In this document: positions 1-11,938 of the stretch, in pieces
Layout: the number at the start of each line of letters is the position of its first letter
Numbering within the stretch: the first letter of the stretch is position 1
NCBI GenBank assembly: GCA_963693365.1
Contig: CAVNZM010000005.1
Coordinates: 3,596,001 to 3,660,000 of the forward strand
Direction of reading: 5' to 3'
Length of the DNA stretch: 64,000 bases
Source of the DNA: Amoebidium appalachense
Taxonomy: Eukaryota > Ichthyosporea
Made by a program: the position numbers and the translations under genes
The notes under the pieces: model-generated
What the model saw: only the letters and a program-made list of their open reading frames with translations
What the model was told of the DNA's origin: nothing
Databases searched by the model: none

Positions 1-990
1 AAATCCATTTCATGACACAAAATGTATGACTTTATTGAGGTGCTCATAGAAGGTGAAAAGGCGAGATATCGCAGATATCCCGGGGTAAAGAAAAAACCGC
101 CCATGAAAGGAAGATACCGGCCCAAAAAAAATACATGTTGTTTTAGATAACATCGTAACGCATAGTACTATATGTACAGCACAACTGATAGAAGTCACCT
201 CGGGAAGAATAGGTTCAGAAATAAAGTTGCAAAGAAAGGAGACAGCTGCAAGAACAAAAAAAAAAAAAAGAAGAAGAAGAAGAAGAAGGAAGAAGCTCAG
301 ATGTACACAGGAGAAAGAAGCTCAGGTGTAAACTAACTGGGAGGAGATCACAAGAGAGAGACTAGATTGCCCCATCTGGTCACGAGGATGTAGACATTAA
401 GCTACAATCTGTCAGGAGCCTACGACCAAGCTTCTTAAATGGCAGAGCTCCCCCATAAACCCTGACAATAGAGTAGTCGTTCGATAGGCACTCAAGGGCA
501 ATACAGAACTCGCTTGGACACCAGATTAATCCCAGACAAGCCCGCCCGGAGTTCACGTAAACCTGCCTAGGAAATCTAACAGTCAAGCTAGCTGTAGCAA
601 GGCACGCAAAAGAGAAGACGTCTAGACACGTGCACAAGCAGTGTGCGTTCCAACGAGGAAAGGTTCTGCAAAGCTCAGCAACAGCCGCAATGAAAGCTCG
701 TGATTGTGGCTAACCAGGGAAGCTTCTCGGCGTCCTGCTCAGCCACAAAACCACCCCCAAACAAAATGTTTCACGTCGAGCATGCGCATATGCATGGCCC
801 GGACCGGTTCTAAAAGACATTTGATAATACGCTTCGCCATTTCACACTGACCTGTTATGAAAAATGGCACTTTTACATTAAGGTTTTATTGTGAACTTTG
901 AAGCAGGTCGGACTTATAAAATGCTGCCGCATGATACTTAATGAACGATTTTTGTAGGACCCTATAGGGACCACTATATGCTACATATAT

Positions 991-1043
<53 letters not shown>

Positions 1044-1974
1044 TAGTGTACATCATATTAGTATACGTATACCTTGCCGGGCATGCAGCAGGCTTTTTTG
1101 AGATGAACTCATTGGAGGTACAGGACTAACCATTGATTTTTTTGGATTTATTCAATACAGATTCGTAAGTACGCACGGAAAACTTTACGAGTTATTCAAT
1201 AACACGTGCATACTGAGATACCTGGGCACGGTGTACACTGTGAAAATCATGTCGACATGTAATTTTGAAAAATGGGTATCTGGAGACACAGCTATATGTA
1301 TCATATTTTACTTCGCTCAAACTATATGCGAAAGGAATGTGAAACGAAAGTAATGCCTCCACCCCATTGGATTGTCCTGTTTTCCATATATGGTACTCAA
1401 CACACGTATTCAAGAGCCAATCGTCATTTTGGCTGTATTTTGTTAGATCTGGGCGGCTCCTATTGGATAACAGTTTTAACTGTCATCTGTGAATGTCATG
1501 GCTCTAAGTTTTGTCGCATTTTGATTCGCTTAAACTCACGTAACAATATTGACACAGAGCTACATTGGAATGTGCAAGGCAGAAAGACTGAAACCGTAGA
1601 AGGGTTTGTCCACGGCCAGACTCTCAGAGTGACAAAACGTGGACAGAGAAAAGTGGAAGCTCAGAGTTCGTTGGAACACAAAAAGGCCCGGTGTAACATT
1701 TTTTTTGGCCCCTAGGACGTCGGTAGGGCGAAACGGTTGGTGTGTTTTTGATTTTTCTTGGGTGTCAAACCACTTTATTGTGTGCGAACACGTAAACTCC
1801 CAGTGTGGTGGATGTGGGACTTGATCAAATGGATGTCTGTGTGCACAGGAAAAAGGGAAAAGGTGCGTAACCATCAGTGAGCGTGAACGTTCGTATTAAG
1901 AAAATCAGAAGAGATCGTTCTTCCTATCTTATTCTTCTATTCTAGGGTGTCAGGGGAAAAAGGAAGCGGGGGGA

Positions 1975-2005
<31 letters not shown>

Positions 2006-2231
2006 GCATGTGCTTGTTCTTCACCCGTGGGACCTGAATGCAATATTGCTTTCTTTTTCTCCGATCCTTGGCCGTTTGAGCGTATATATGTAACCCCATA
2101 TCGCCCATCCCGGGCCCTACTTATCCTCCTCCAGCTGCCGCCTGCTCCCTCCATCCCCTTTCAAACCCTCCCCCCCCCTCCCCCCCCCCCCCCCCCCCGC
2201 GCCTCCTCCCCCCCCCCTTCCTCCTCCCCCC
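1..2231. other. Gene-poor stretch, no supported gene
   Basis: AT-rich DNA relative to the rest of the window. It holds a short A/AAG-rich tract near 258-290, a (TA)n array at about 992-1040, and a G run at about 1975-1999. Open frames here (for example 1272-1715 on the plus strand, 147 codons) match no family I recognise and are AT-rich without splice or promoter support. Three CCAAT/ATTGG motifs lie between 1360 and 1470, but no gene follows them convincingly. Confidence 0.6.
992..1040. repeat. (TA)n microsatellite
   Basis: About 24 uninterrupted TA units, seen directly. It is the only sizeable TA array here apart from the short one that ends the retroelement remnant near 6980. Confidence 0.95.
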
Positions 2232-2690
2232 GGTCAATTCTCATATTTTCCCCTCTGATTGCGAATTCTGCGGCCTTCGGGACTTAATTCTTTTCAGCTG
2301 GTGTAGTATGTTAGCCAGGGAAGTATCGACTTAGGTAGCGACGGGGGAGCTTCCTAGAAGCCCCGTCTCCTGAGTTCCTATCTATATTTTTCTTGCTTCT
2401 GCTTACTGCTGCAACTTTAACCCCCGGCCTTTCCCACTGCCCTTGCCTGCATAAGCAACCCTGCTCGTCTCTGATCAAGACGGGTGACCTACCCATGTTC
2501 ACGTGAAACAGTATCTGAGTTGGGTTTCGTTAACGAGGTGAATAGGTCGAAACTCGGGTACTGTGGATGACGTGGGCCCCCCCTGAAAATGGGCTCTGCT
2601 TATTATTCATACTCTTTATGTATGGCTTGCATTCTGCATCGTGTTATCCGTTTGTTCTTGTGTACTTCGTACTTTTTGACGCATTCAAAC
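2232..2690 (-). mobile_element. Interspersed repeat family A, copy 1 (truncated)
   Basis: This 460-bp block is the reverse complement of the inner part of two longer copies at 30,985-31,714 and 52,755-53,490, at high identity. One end is cut by a C-rich stretch at 2231. The other end reads ...GACGCATTCAAA and runs straight into a C run (from about 2691), as in all other copies. It has no recognisable transposase or reverse transcriptase. The short frames inside it (63 and 86 codons in the longer copies) are probably not translated, since they need non-ATG starts or have no family match. Class unknown; the constant poly(C) end suggests a retroposon-like tail. Confidence 0.8.
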
Positions 2691-4016
2691 CCCCCCCCCC
2701 CCCCCCCCCGCAGCTTTGGCATATTCAATGGTACGAAGGTAGTGGCTTGCGCGTTGCACGCTTCTCTTAATGCACAGGTTGTTTCACTTTATTTCTTTTT
2801 GTCAGCTACTGTTTGAAGTCGTTCGTTTTTTGCTTCGTTTTCTGTCGTTTCTTCAGCCCGTTGGCTCTACCCTGCTTCTCTTCCTCCCACACCCCCACAC
2901 CCCCCTCCTCCTCAGCCATGAATGACTCAGGCCTTTATTTTAGTCTGGGCTCTGCTTATGAGACATCCCTGTATGTGTCCTCTGCAATATGTGTCTTGTT
3001 GACCGTCACGAATGTATATTCCTGTTGTAAGACATCATACCCCTTCCCCCCTTCAACCGTAACCTCCCCCCCTTCCCCCCCCCCCCCCCCCCTCTTCCCC
3101 CCTATCACCCATAACTCACCCTTCCATCCCCCCAGTCATTTCATGTGTCCCTTCCTGCCTTCATCCTTCTTCTTTTTCCTACTGTTTGACGTTCCGAGGT
3201 TAAGCACCTTTTGCCCCGAGCGTCCCCCCCTCCCCCTCCCCCCACCCCTCACTCTCTCTCTCTTCCCCCCCCCCCCCCTTTCCACACACACACGAACACA
3301 CATTCTCCTCCCTCTCCCCTCCCTTCTTCCTAAACACACTCTTCCAACCGCACTCCGCTTCCGTACCCCTCTCCCCCTCATCCACTGAAGGGCACACACA
3401 CACACTGTCCGACTTCACACTTCCTGGTTGCTTTCTGTCGGTCTTTCTTTGGAAATGGTCACTTCCCCACATTTGATAAGAACTTAGCACATCGCTTACT
3501 CCCTGCCGCCCCACTCCCTTACTTACAAGCACACCACTTACAACCCCCCTCCTCCCCCCGGCCCCCCGCACACGCACACATACTCACAGCCCCCCCTCTC
3601 CCGCTTCCCAGCTTACTACAGCACGCCATTCGCACCCGTCACACACACACACACACAGACACAAAAGCCCCCTTTCTCCCGCTGTCCCCCTGCTACAGCC
3701 CGCGACACATACACATACACACGCACAACACACTTTTGTGTGTCCCTCCCCCGTACCGCAAAAACACCATACACACACAAGACTCCCACACAGCTCTGGC
3801 TATAACGGCGCACTCACTTGCTCGCCTTTGCCACTCTGTGTCTTGCACAATGTTGAAATATCGTGATGTATATTCGAGTCTTTTCTCTGTGTCCAGCATT
3901 GCCCCCCCCCTCCTCCTCCCCCCCCCCCCCCCCCCCTCCAACACACACACACACACACACCGCAACCACCACCACCACCTTTATCTGTTTACCTGCAAAT
4001 ATCCTCCCCCCCCCCC

Positions 4017-4054
<38 letters not shown>

Positions 4055-4595
4055 ACCAGCAGCCTCCCCCTGTCTGCCTGCTCATGCACTCACCCGTTCA
4101 CTTCGAGGACACGAACACACAAAAACACTGCAGAAGCAGCATTCTTGATAAATGTTGTGTCGTGTGTTCATGTGTGATTCCTAGTGAAAATGCACTTCAT
4201 TCGCCTTTTTTGTCCCTTTTTGGTTGCCTCTTTTTTCTGTTGTTGCTTTTGTTCTTGTGCGTTCAGCTCTCCTTGGCTCGTTTTCCTTCCTTGTTCTCGT
4301 TAAGTTGTTGCCAGATTTAACTCCTTGCATTCCAGTGAATACTCATACACATGTGGTGTGTGTTTGTTCTACTGTACATACGTTGCTTACCATATTATCG
4401 ATTCTCAGACCACAGTGAAGTTTTCAACTAATAACATTTTCCATTTCTTGTACGTGAATGGAGTGCATGCCTGGGCATGTGCAAATATGACACTGTAAGA
4501 TATTAAAGGATGCCTCAGGCAGGCAAAGGAACAAGGAATTCGACACCTTTGCATGATTGCGAGTGTGCGACCCCCACGGCCACGGTCACCCACCT

Positions 4596-4632
<37 letters not shown>

Positions 4633-5778
4633 CCCCCCTCCCCGCACCCTCCCATCCACCCCCTTCCTTGTCCTCCACTCGATCCCGACCCCAACCCCAG
4701 CTTCACCACCCCTCCACAACCTGAAGCAGGACTTCTGCTGACCCCAACCACTCGGTCCAGTCTCACTTCTCGAAAACACCCAGAACTTGACACACACTTA
4801 TTAGCACGCGGCACACACGCATACACCCCTGTGCAGCATGCACCCCCCACTATCACTACTTTAGCCACCTTCTCATTATCGCCTGCTGAACCCCTCCCTC
4901 CCCACTCCCCTGCTTTCCCCCCACCCACCGCATTGCAATCACCACGTATACGTACCACTGGCCACTAATTAAAACCTCGGCACGCTACCAAATTGAATAG
5001 GTGGCATCACGGTCACTCTCCTTTGACTTAACCACGTGCACGTGGTCCTGATAAGGATCGGTAACCTGTCTTATTAACAGATTATTCGGTCAGCTATGGG
5101 GCCTATCTCGACACATAAACTTTCCGCTGTACTGACTATGGTCTACTATGGGGTGTGACGAAGATGCACTTATGTTGTTTCTGTGATATCATGTTTGCCA
5201 AAAAAAATTGGATCCAGCCACTGTAATACTTGCTTAACACTGATCGGATGACCTCCCCAATTTTCCCCCCCTCCCCTTCCTCCCCCCCCCCCCCCCCCCC
5301 CCCCTTCATTCCCTCCCCCGAAGCCCTTCACACCCCTTGCCGTTGCCCCTCAGTGCAAGTCTCTTCCGGGCCAAGCTAGCCCTCTTTCCCTCCTTGGATC
5401 GCTCAACCCCGTAGGGGCCTCCGAAGTACCCCCCACCCTCCCCCCCCCCCCCCCCCCTTCCCCCCCCCTCCCCCCACCCACCTGCTTATATTCGAAATTA
5501 CGGCTCCGGCGTCGAAACCAAAGGATCTAACCTCCCACCAGCCACCACGTACACATCCCCTTGTCCTCGCCGGCCCTCGTTGCCCCCAGGCCTCCCCCCC
5601 CCCCGACCCCCCCCTCCCGACCCCAGCCCACATACACACACCGTGGCACACACATATGTACATAATTATAAATGTGCACCGTGACAGGGCTGGCTTAACA
5701 CCTGCAGAGAGCCCGGTCGTCACCCCAAACACCACTCATATCCGTGCAGGCTCTGCTCGTACCATGGTACAGTAGACA
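2691..5778. other. Low-complexity C-rich and CA-rich DNA, no gene
   Basis: Dominated by C runs, (CA)n (for example 3945-3960 and 4019-4052), (CT)n (about 4594-4630) and T/C-rich text. Open frames are Pro/Ser/Thr/His or Gly/Val/Cys repeats produced by these tracts. Around 2936-3080 the wording 'gggctctgcttat' ahead of a C-rich tract resembles a decayed family A end. From 4960 to 5260 there is a short ordinary-complexity stretch with no gene I can support. Confidence 0.7.
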
Positions 5779-6450
5779 CGTGCACGTGTAGCAACACAAG
5801 CCCATACATGGCATCATGAGCACTTCCTCAACCGTCTGACCAAGGAGTACCTCAAGGAAAGGGCTGGCAAGACGGAGGCCATGTCCGTCCTTAACGACCC
5901 CCGTCTACTCCCAGCAGAGAGGGACCCCCTTAAGCTAAACAAGGGCCCAGCCCAGGCATCGATCCGGGCAGTACGAGGCAACGCCAATTGCAAGAGCCTA
6001 CTGGCACTGGCTATGGGCACCCTGCCCACCATGACCAGGCTACACCGAGACCACCCAACCATCGTCACCCAGCCCACATGCCCCAGATGCCACCAGCACC
6101 CGGAGACGACAGCCCACCTTTGGGCCTGTCCGGTACATGCAGAGGAAGCCCCACCTCTAACCACGGCCATCACGGCGTGCATCTCCGATAAAGTTTTGCA
6201 CTCCCGGCACCCCAAGACCCCCACGGCACAACACCGGCAGACAGCGGCCACGGTCACTGCCCAGTGTGAGTGGCTCAAGTGGATTGGAGGGCAGCCTGGC
6301 CAACCAGACCCCGAGGACATCAAGTGGGTCACAAGGGGTTTCTGCCCGCGGTCCGTGGGACCCCTGCTAACAGCCCTCGGCACCACAGAGCCCACGACAC
6401 GAGTCATCATAGGTAAAATTACAGTAGAATTGCAAACTTTTTTCCTCTAA
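5779..6450 (+). pseudogene. 3' end of a non-LTR retrotransposon ORF2 (5'-truncated)
   Basis: An open frame running through the ATG at 5881 encodes about 220 residues of a LINE-type C-terminal region. The frame contains a Cys-His motif, CPRC-x5-ETTAHLWAC-x-VH, which resembles the CCHC-like zinc finger after the reverse transcriptase of many non-LTR elements, preceded by an AxxSLLALAMGTLP-type segment. The reverse transcriptase core itself is missing, so this is a 5'-truncated insertion, the usual outcome of target-primed reverse transcription. The frame ends at a TAA at 6448-6450. The element's 3' untranslated part appears to continue to about 6990. Assignment to a specific clade is not possible here. 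An independent small gene is a less likely reading. Confidence 0.6.
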
Positions 6451-6990
6451 ATGTTGGACACCACGTAATACGACCCTTCCACCCACACACCCCAAAATGC
6501 ACCAACACAAACACCCCAACACCACACGAAAACAGAGAGGTAGAGCCCCACCGAAACCCAAACCACACACACACGCACCCCCAACACACACACAGCCAGC
6601 ATGCCAAACCTGCAGACACACCCACAGAACCAACCAATCACAATAGGCTCCTCAGGACCACTACACCGTAGCCACACTCTCTAGTAGAACACCACATTCT
6701 GCTAGGTAGCCACCCACCACCACCAGACCCCACCATCCATCCATATCCCCCGTAGGCCCCACCCACATCACACCACACATTCCACCACTTTAGACGAACC
6801 AATGAGAGCCCGATTTTAAAGTTTATTCGTAAGTCTTGGGTGGAGGGGAAGCCTGGTGCTACCCACCGGCGTGGCTGGGGTGAATACCCTGGGCAAGCCT
6901 TGAGTACTGTCGGTGCTGGGTGGAAGACGGTAGTTCCCCCTGTGGGCCCAAGAGGTCCCTCCGGGAACAAAACGGGATAATATATATATA
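6451..6990 (+). mobile_element. Probable 3' untranslated region of the same LINE, with family B terminus
   Basis: A CA-rich, A-rich stretch follows the truncated ORF. Its last part, about 6835-6980, is shared with the reverse complement of 37,327-37,500 and with 36,236-36,310. The shared end reads ...GGGAACAAAACGGGATAA and passes into (TA)n here and (CA)n/(GT)n at the other site. A recurrent terminus followed by a simple repeat is what the 3' end of a non-LTR element looks like. That it belongs to the upstream ORF is inferred from adjacency and orientation. Confidence 0.55.
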
Positions 6991-7496
6991 TATATCATGA
7001 TAAAAGCATCATGAGCAAGTCGAGCTGCAAAGAGGGCACCTGCTGTACCCTGAAGTCTTTTTGGGTGGGTTTATTCCGGAATGATTCAGAAGTTCAGGTA
7101 CCAGTATTAGTACCCATTTTGGTGGATGTTATGGTTTCATTCAGCCTGTGCACGTGTCCTTGGCATTCATGGACTCCGAGGATAGTATGGCTATGTGAGG
7201 GGGCCTGAGAAACGTTATCCGTGGGGGAGCGGCGGGAGAAGGGGGGGGGGGGGGGGGGTGGAGGGGGGGGGGGGTGCAGGGGAGCCTCCGGGAGGGGGGA
7301 GGGGGGAGGGGAAGGGGGGGGGGGGGGAGGGGGGAGGCGGGGGGAGAGAGGAGGGGAGGGTCCCAATCATTGTGCCCAACTGGTATCAGAGCCAAGTTGG
7401 GGTGTTGCTATTTCTCAGACTAATGCTGACATAGTGTCCAGCTGCAACCTTTCGGCCATGCTACTTCCCTCTTCCGGCTGGCCAAGGATTATTACA

Positions 7497-7533
<37 letters not shown>

Positions 7534-10500
7534 CCCCCCGCCCCTCGCCACCCACCCCCACATTAGCACAACATACCATCCGAGTAAAAGCCCAGCCCCC
7601 CAGCCCCCCCCCCCCCCCCTCCCCCCCCCCCCCCCCCCCTCCCCCCCCCCTCCCCCCCCCCCCTCCCTTCACCCCACCCCTCTCCCCCGCCCCCAATTTT
7701 CCTCCCCCTTGGGAACCCTACCAGCACACCACCTTTTCCGTCCAATCCCAAACCCAACCCAAGCTGCACAATTATCTCCCAAAAAGCCATCCCCAACTGT
7801 CGAAGGGATCATGTACCTAACTCAGACACAAGCATTTAGATGATTCTGTCTCCATGAAACTACTAGGATTTTTCATCCCCAGCAACCGCGCGGCATCCCT
7901 TGCACACAATAGGTGTGGTGGTCATCCAGTCCGATCCAGGCTCATTTGCCCTTCCCCTCCCCAGTCTCCCCATGGGCTTCCCCATCCCCTGCTTCTACAG
8001 CAGCCAGCAATCAGGCCCATCCGACCCCGTCATTCCTTGTCAGCTTTGACATGTTTGTTTAAGCTCCCCCTAGATCCTCCCCCCCTCCCCCCCCCCCCCC
8101 CCGCCCCTCCCCTCCCAGGCGCCACTCACCCCCTCCCCCCCCCCCCCCCCCCCCCCCACCCACCCACCAACCCCCTCCCATCCCCCACCCTCTCTCTCTC
8201 TCTCAAAAAAAAAAAAAAAAAAAAAAACTCGGAAAAAAAAGGAAAAAGAAACAAAAAAAGACTCCCAATACACGAAGCACCTTGTGTTTGCCCTCGAGCT
8301 CCCACGTGCTAAACCTGCCCAACTCTCCTTCGTCCTCCCCCCCCCCCCTCCCTCCCCCCTCGCTCGCTCGCTCACCCGCCCGCCCTAACCCACCGCCTGC
8401 AAACAGCCCCCGGAGGGATTTCCATAGTTTACTCCCTCCCTCCCTTACCATCTTCCCCCGTACCTCGTTAAGTCAGCCACTGCTTTCCGGTACATTGCTA
8501 AACTATGATGCAGAACCCCCCCCCCCCCCCCCCCAAAAAAAAAAAAACTTTAGTATTCAATTGCAATTGGCAAGGATCGCGTCAAATATTTTTTCAGGAT
8601 TCGCTGAAAAGCCACCTGCATTCAATTGGCCCGCTGTGCAGCCGGCATAGTCTAAAGCAGGTGAGAGGAATGGGGGGGGGGGGGCAATAGGAGGCAGGGA
8701 CCTTCATCCCAAGCATCACGTACATTGCATTGTTGTCATGGTTTCTGGTTTGTTGATCAAATCTAGAGAAACACAAATCGAAGGAGGGATAGAATGATCA
8801 AAGGCCGGGTTGCTTGCATCTTCTCCCTAGGTTGGGGGTTTCCCATAAGCCCGGTTCAACCCAGGGAAGTACGCCTATGGAAATGCCAGGTTTTTTTTTT
8901 CTTTTTTTTCTTTTTTTTCTTTTTGCCCCTTCTTTTTCGGCCTGGGCTTATTCTATGCTACATTTGAGGTTTTTATCAGGTCGGGCCCTCCGTGATTAGT
9001 GGAGTGGGAGACATGGCGGGGGTAGGAGACGGGGCAATGGGGACGGGGATTGGGAACATTCAAAGTACCCCTGCTCTTACTACACCACACCACCGATACA
9101 GCAAACTCATGCCTTTCTGAACGCGACCCTATTTAAAGTCCCCGGGCCTCTGTATTCGAAACCCCTCTAACACCACTCCCTGCCCCTTTTGCCACCCCTT
9201 TACGGCCTAGATCCCCCTCCCACCCCAGCTATCTATTCCTGGGTAGACGGGAAGTACATGTAAGATATAGAAACCATGGATGAATGCCATGTGTGAGTTT
9301 CAGGTGGCCAGCATTAACATCGGTATACTTGGAGCTCCTGGTGGGAGATGGGCCCTGGGCCGCACGGGGGGAGGGGGGGGGGGGGGGGGGGGGGGGGGAA
9401 GGGGAGGGGGGGCTCCGGGCTGTGGGCAGCGAGAAACGGGGGCAGCTGGTATTGTGACTAAACCGCTGCTTCGACCAACAACATAACTGATCAAACTTTA
9501 TACTTTAATCCCCCCCCCCCCCCCCCCCCCCACACACCCTCCTTGCCTGGGCCGCGAGGCTCCCTACCCACTCACCCGTCCAGCTCCTACGTACCGGCCC
9601 CAGGCATAATCCTACCCTCCCCTCACTCTTGCTTGGGGGGGGGGGGGGGGGGGGGGGGGGAGGAAGGGAGGGTAGGGATCAGCCAGGGGCCTACCAGGTT
9701 GGTGATTAGGTGGTACTGTGTGTGATTTGGACCTTGTGGTGACCGGTGGTGATGGTGGTGGTGGTGGTGGTGGGGTCGGGGGGAAGGAGGGGGAGGGAGG
9801 CCCATTTTTTTGTTTTTCTTATTTTTTTTCTTTTTTGTGGGGACCGGGGGGGAGGGGGGGGGGGGGAGGGGGAAGGAAGCCGGGGGAAGGGGGGGGGGGG
9901 CATATCCAACAAGATTCTCTTGAACGCCGCATTCCGGCACTGCATATTGCACCTTACCGGGGAACAACAGCACACATATTTTGTTGAGATTATTGTCACA
10001 TATATATGGCATTCTCCAGAATGCAACAGTTGGTATTTTACTTCTAGCATGGTTGGCTGAGCTCTTCTTATATGCTGAAGCATTGATCGTAGTGGTTGAC
10101 CGTTTTAAACCGTACACCATGTGCTGTCAAAGGTAGTACATTGTCAAAGCTAGGGAACTTCGTTCGGTAACACATTTTGTAATACTCGTGACTTATAACC
10201 CATGGCTCACCGAAGGATTTCCAAGGGCAACAAACCGTACTTAAAACAGTCAGCTGTGCCTCTACCGGTCTGTTTACATACCTGTACTGTGTGCACACAT
10301 ATACAGACTTGAGGGTTTTCGACCACCTACCCTGTTGGGGGGGGGGGGGGGGGGGGGGGGGGGGAAGGGGAGGGTTGGCTAGAATGCCCATCAGGTGTTG
10401 TGTACTGTGTGCACAGGCGTCTGTATTTGATGGAATCCAAGCAGGAAGGGGAGGGGGGGAGGGGGCTTGGTCAGAAAGCCCGTCGTGTCCAAGAAGTTGT

Positions 10501-10611
10501 GGCGGTACAGTTCTACTCATGCACACTGCTTGCACTCATTGAGTGCCGAATAACAGAAAACACCGTTCAGCCAAACCGGAAATCCGAGTGTTTTGGGCCG
10601 TTGTCTCCTGA
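6991..10611. other. Low-complexity G/C-run DNA, no gene
   Basis: Contains many G or C runs longer than 15 (for example near 7240, 7501, 7610, 8090, 8140, 9370, 9510, 9638, 10,338), T-rich and A-rich tracts (8203-8227, 8891-8925) and a (GGT)n patch near 9750. Long frames are Pro- or Gly-rich translations of these. Ordinary-complexity islands (7000-7200, 8700-9300, 9930-10,310) hold no frame with family resemblance. Confidence 0.7.
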
Positions 10612-10615
10612 GCAT

Positions 10616-10800
10616 GATAATAATGCTTTTTGCTCAACAATTAAGCTTCTCGCTTAATAATTATGCTTTTGCTTAATAATTAAGCTCCTGGCATAATAAT
10701 AAGCTCGAGCTTAATAATTAAGCAAAAGCATAATAATTAAGCTTTTTGCTTAATAATTAAGCTTTTTGCATAATAATTATGCTAAAAGCGAGTTTATTAA
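10616..10800. repeat. Tandem array of a 20-bp A/T-rich unit (family C)
   Basis: About nine head-to-tail units close to TAATAATTAAGCTTTTTGCT. Each unit has an internal near-palindrome (TTAATTATTAA-like core) and a GC(A/T) edge. Units differ at a few positions, mostly in the CTTTTTG segment. A related array of the same period and core (GAATAATTCTGCTTTTAGCA-like) lies at 36,850-37,168. Each array is bordered by a homopolymer run: poly(G) at about 10,820 here, and poly(G) at 36,780 plus poly(C) at 37,176 for the other. Confidence 0.85.
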
Positions 10801-11218
10801 GCTCGTGTGGTTGGCCCCTCGGGGGGGGGGGGGGGGGGGGGGGGGGGCATCCACCGCGAGACACAAATTCATAGATGCATTTGCAGGAACACACACTCGA
10901 CTCGCATTGATGGCAGGCACACATACACGTGTGCAAAAGCACACACAAGCCATTAAGTGAGCAGCCTGGTATAGTGAACAGCCTTGTATATGAAACAGTG
11001 ATCATGTCTGCATATTTGCACACATTAAGGACCCCGTGATGGCCTGAAATTTTGCCCCGATGTATAATCCACGGTGCATAACCATTTACTATCCCCACGG
11101 GCTAGCACAATCAATGTGCACATTGGTCTGAGCTCTTATTTTGTGACAGCGCTTTGCTCAATTCGCCACGTTTTTACATATCAGCATAGCCAAAAAAGGC
11201 ACTTATTTCACATAACTA

Positions 11219-11259
<41 letters not shown>

Positions 11260-11720
11260 GGGGAACCCCAACTAATTGATTTCTCCTTGTAGTCTTTATG
11301 GTGTCTCGCAGAGAAAGTAAACCCTGATATATAGTCACCACCCGACATCTATGTACGTGATCATGATATACCGCTGAGGGGATATTCCGAGCAAAACCCC
11401 CCCCCCATACCTGAGACTGGTTCTCTTTGCCTCGAGTAAACAGCGTAAACCCCCATAACTATATATGAATGTGCTAGTTCAACTTGACACAAGTCAATAT
11501 CTCACAATTACAACATTTAGGAGTGTCACAGGAAAGTTTTTGAAATGGGTGATTCTAATCTAAAAGAGCATCACATCACTTTAGTTCAAGTAAGTAGATT
11601 GACTTGTAGAAGTATCGCATAACAACATTAGTCCGAGCTTGTTGAACAACACAGTATACACCGGCCGATAGTGAAAGAGTCTGGGAACCCAAGCATACGT
11701 GTCCGTGGCCGTGCACACGC

Positions 11721-11773
<53 letters not shown>

Positions 11774-11938
11774 CGTGTGTCGACAGCCAGGGCGGTGAAG
11801 CCGGTGGGGAAGGGATGGTGCATGGAGAGAAGAGGAGGGGAGAAGGGCCGGGGGAGGCACGATGAAGAGGTAAAGAGAAACGGCGGGGGAGGGGGGGAGG
11901 GAGGGGGGAAAGAAAGATAGAGAACCAACCAAATCCAG
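10801..11938. other. Intergenic, downstream of the transporter gene
   Basis: Includes a G run at 10,821-10,847, an A run of about 36 at 11,223-11,258, and a (GT)n array at about 11,722-11,769. The (GT)n and the G/A-rich 11,800-11,920 segment lie just past the 3' end of the minus-strand transporter and may be in its 3' UTR. No gene is supported. Confidence 0.65.

Noticed and set aside
380-591. Possible minus-strand exon with a good acceptor (CTTGCTACAG) and an open frame (FPRQVYVNSGRACLGLIWC).
   Set aside because: No family match, no donor partner and no neighbouring exons found; a chance frame cannot be excluded.
1272-1715. 147-codon plus-strand frame with a true ATG.
   Set aside because: No recognisable domain, unusual composition for this genome's genes, no supporting signals.
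2540-2560. GGTCGAAACTC in family A as a tRNA-type box B, which would make it a SINE.
   Set aside because: Fits the box B consensus imperfectly, no box A at the right distance and no tRNA-like head.
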